Positions 5,304 to 5,718 of a stretch of 5,718 bases of DNA are shown here, piece by piece. Every line of letters starts with the position of its first letter. Positions within the stretch are counted from its first letter, which is position 1. This DNA comes from Desulfobacteraceae bacterium. GTDB taxonomy: Bacteria > Desulfobacterota > DSM-4660 > Desulfatiglandales > Desulfatiglandaceae. Below the pieces are notes generated by a model that was not told the DNA's origin, searched no databases, and saw only the letters and a list, made by a program, of their open reading frames with translations. A program made the position numbers and the translations under genes. Location: the NCBI GenBank assembly GCA_020349865.1, contig CP070700.1, positions 1,407,438 through 1,413,155 of the forward strand, in the 5' to 3' direction.

Positions 5304-5522
5304 ATGAGGATATTTATTGGTGACACCGAAATCACCTTAAATTGCATTTGGTTACCTGAGAAAAATTATCCTGGGGAATACTTTACCTTGCTTATTGGAT
5401 GGCACGATGAACGCGCCAAACCGGCATTGTTGTGGACTGAAATTAATTTCAATCAACCACTTACCTATTGCCATGCCAATTTGGAACGCTCCATTTTGGC
5501 AATCTGTTTGATTGACCATTGA
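5304..5522 (+). CDS. Doubtful hypothetical protein, 72 residues
   Basis: I do not recognise this frame. From the ATG at 5304 it encodes 72 residues with a fairly protein-like mix (MRIFIGDTEI, then EYFTLLIGWHDERAKPALLW), three Cys and no membrane segment. The frame stays open upstream to 5154, but that part runs through intergenic repeats and would not be coding. No good ribosome site precedes 5304; TAAGG is about 15 bases away. It may be a remnant of a gene whose 5' end was replaced by repeats, or chance. Its nearest neighbours are repeats on both sides. Confidence 0.25.
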   Translation: MRIFIGDTEITLNCIWLPEKNYPGEYFTLLIGWHDERAKPALLWTEINFNQPLTYCHANLERSILAICLIDH

Positions 5523-5570
5523 CAATTTTGACCTGTAACTGTTGATGATTTCTTAAAAGTCTTTTCACAA

Positions 5571-5657
5571 GTCATTGCGAGGAGCAAAGCGACGAAGCAA
5601 TCTCCTAATTTCAAGCAGTTACAGCAAATGAGATTGCTTCGCTACGCTCGCAATGAC
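5571..5657. repeat. GTCATTGCG-type palindromic repeat, copy C
   Basis: This is the best-preserved copy. The left arm at 5571-5604 begins GTCATTGCGAGGAGC and ends GAAGCAATCTC. The right arm at 5630-5657 begins GAGATTGCTTCG and ends CTCGCAATGAC. The arms pair over 12 inner and 10 outer bases, with a mismatched middle where the left arm is six bases longer. A 25-base AT-richer spacer separates them. The structure would form a long hairpin in either strand. Confidence 0.8.
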
Positions 5658-5718
5658 ATCAGGGAGGACTTTTTACGAAACCATCACTGTTGAGCGATTT
5701 GAAAACATCATCATTGGC

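Noticed and set aside
4511..5657. CRISPR array
   Set aside because: The repeats are palindromic, few, irregularly spaced and diverged; no regular repeat-spacer pattern exists.

Overview
The window reads as chromosome from a strictly anaerobic bacterium, most likely Desulfobacterota (deltaproteobacterial) or a similar lineage. This is inferred from a ferredoxin-linked 2-oxoacid oxidoreductase, two rubrerythrin-type peroxide-defence proteins, and intergenic spaces filled with small palindromic repeats of a kind I associate with such genomes. No taxonomic marker gene is present, so the placement is tentative.

Layout. Positions 1-557 hold no convincing gene, only inverted repeats. Positions 558-3273 (minus strand) carry indolepyruvate:ferredoxin oxidoreductase, with the alpha subunit iorA upstream and the beta subunit iorB downstream. 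iorA is interrupted by a one-base frameshift in a six-base A run (3006-3011), which splits it into a 5' part and a long 3' part. The two genes are separated by 263 bases that include a repeat folding into a three-stem structure. Positions 3274-3448 form a divergent intergenic region with a good promoter candidate for the plus strand. Positions 3449-4471 (plus) hold two ferritin-fold genes in tandem: a short rubrerythrin-like diiron protein without rubredoxin, then a rubrerythrin with a C-terminal rubredoxin domain. Positions 4472-4875 are repeats only. Positions 4876-5082 (minus) encode a 68-residue heavy-metal-associated (HMA, CopZ-like) metal-binding protein. Positions 5083-5718 carry several hairpin repeats and one doubtful 72-codon reading frame.

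How the genes fit together. IorAB converts aryl-pyruvates (from Trp, Phe and Tyr transamination) with CoA to aryl-acetyl-CoA, CO2 and reduced ferredoxin, using oxygen-sensitive Fe-S and thiamine diphosphate chemistry. The rubrerythrins remove peroxide in the cytoplasm and could protect such enzymes, although divergent placement alone does not prove a link. The HMA protein is probably an independent metal chaperone.

I do not see an undescribed multi-gene system here. The points most worth a second look are the substituted cluster ligands in the IorA ferredoxin domain (Leu and Asp where Cys is usual), the iorA frameshift, and the repeat families.
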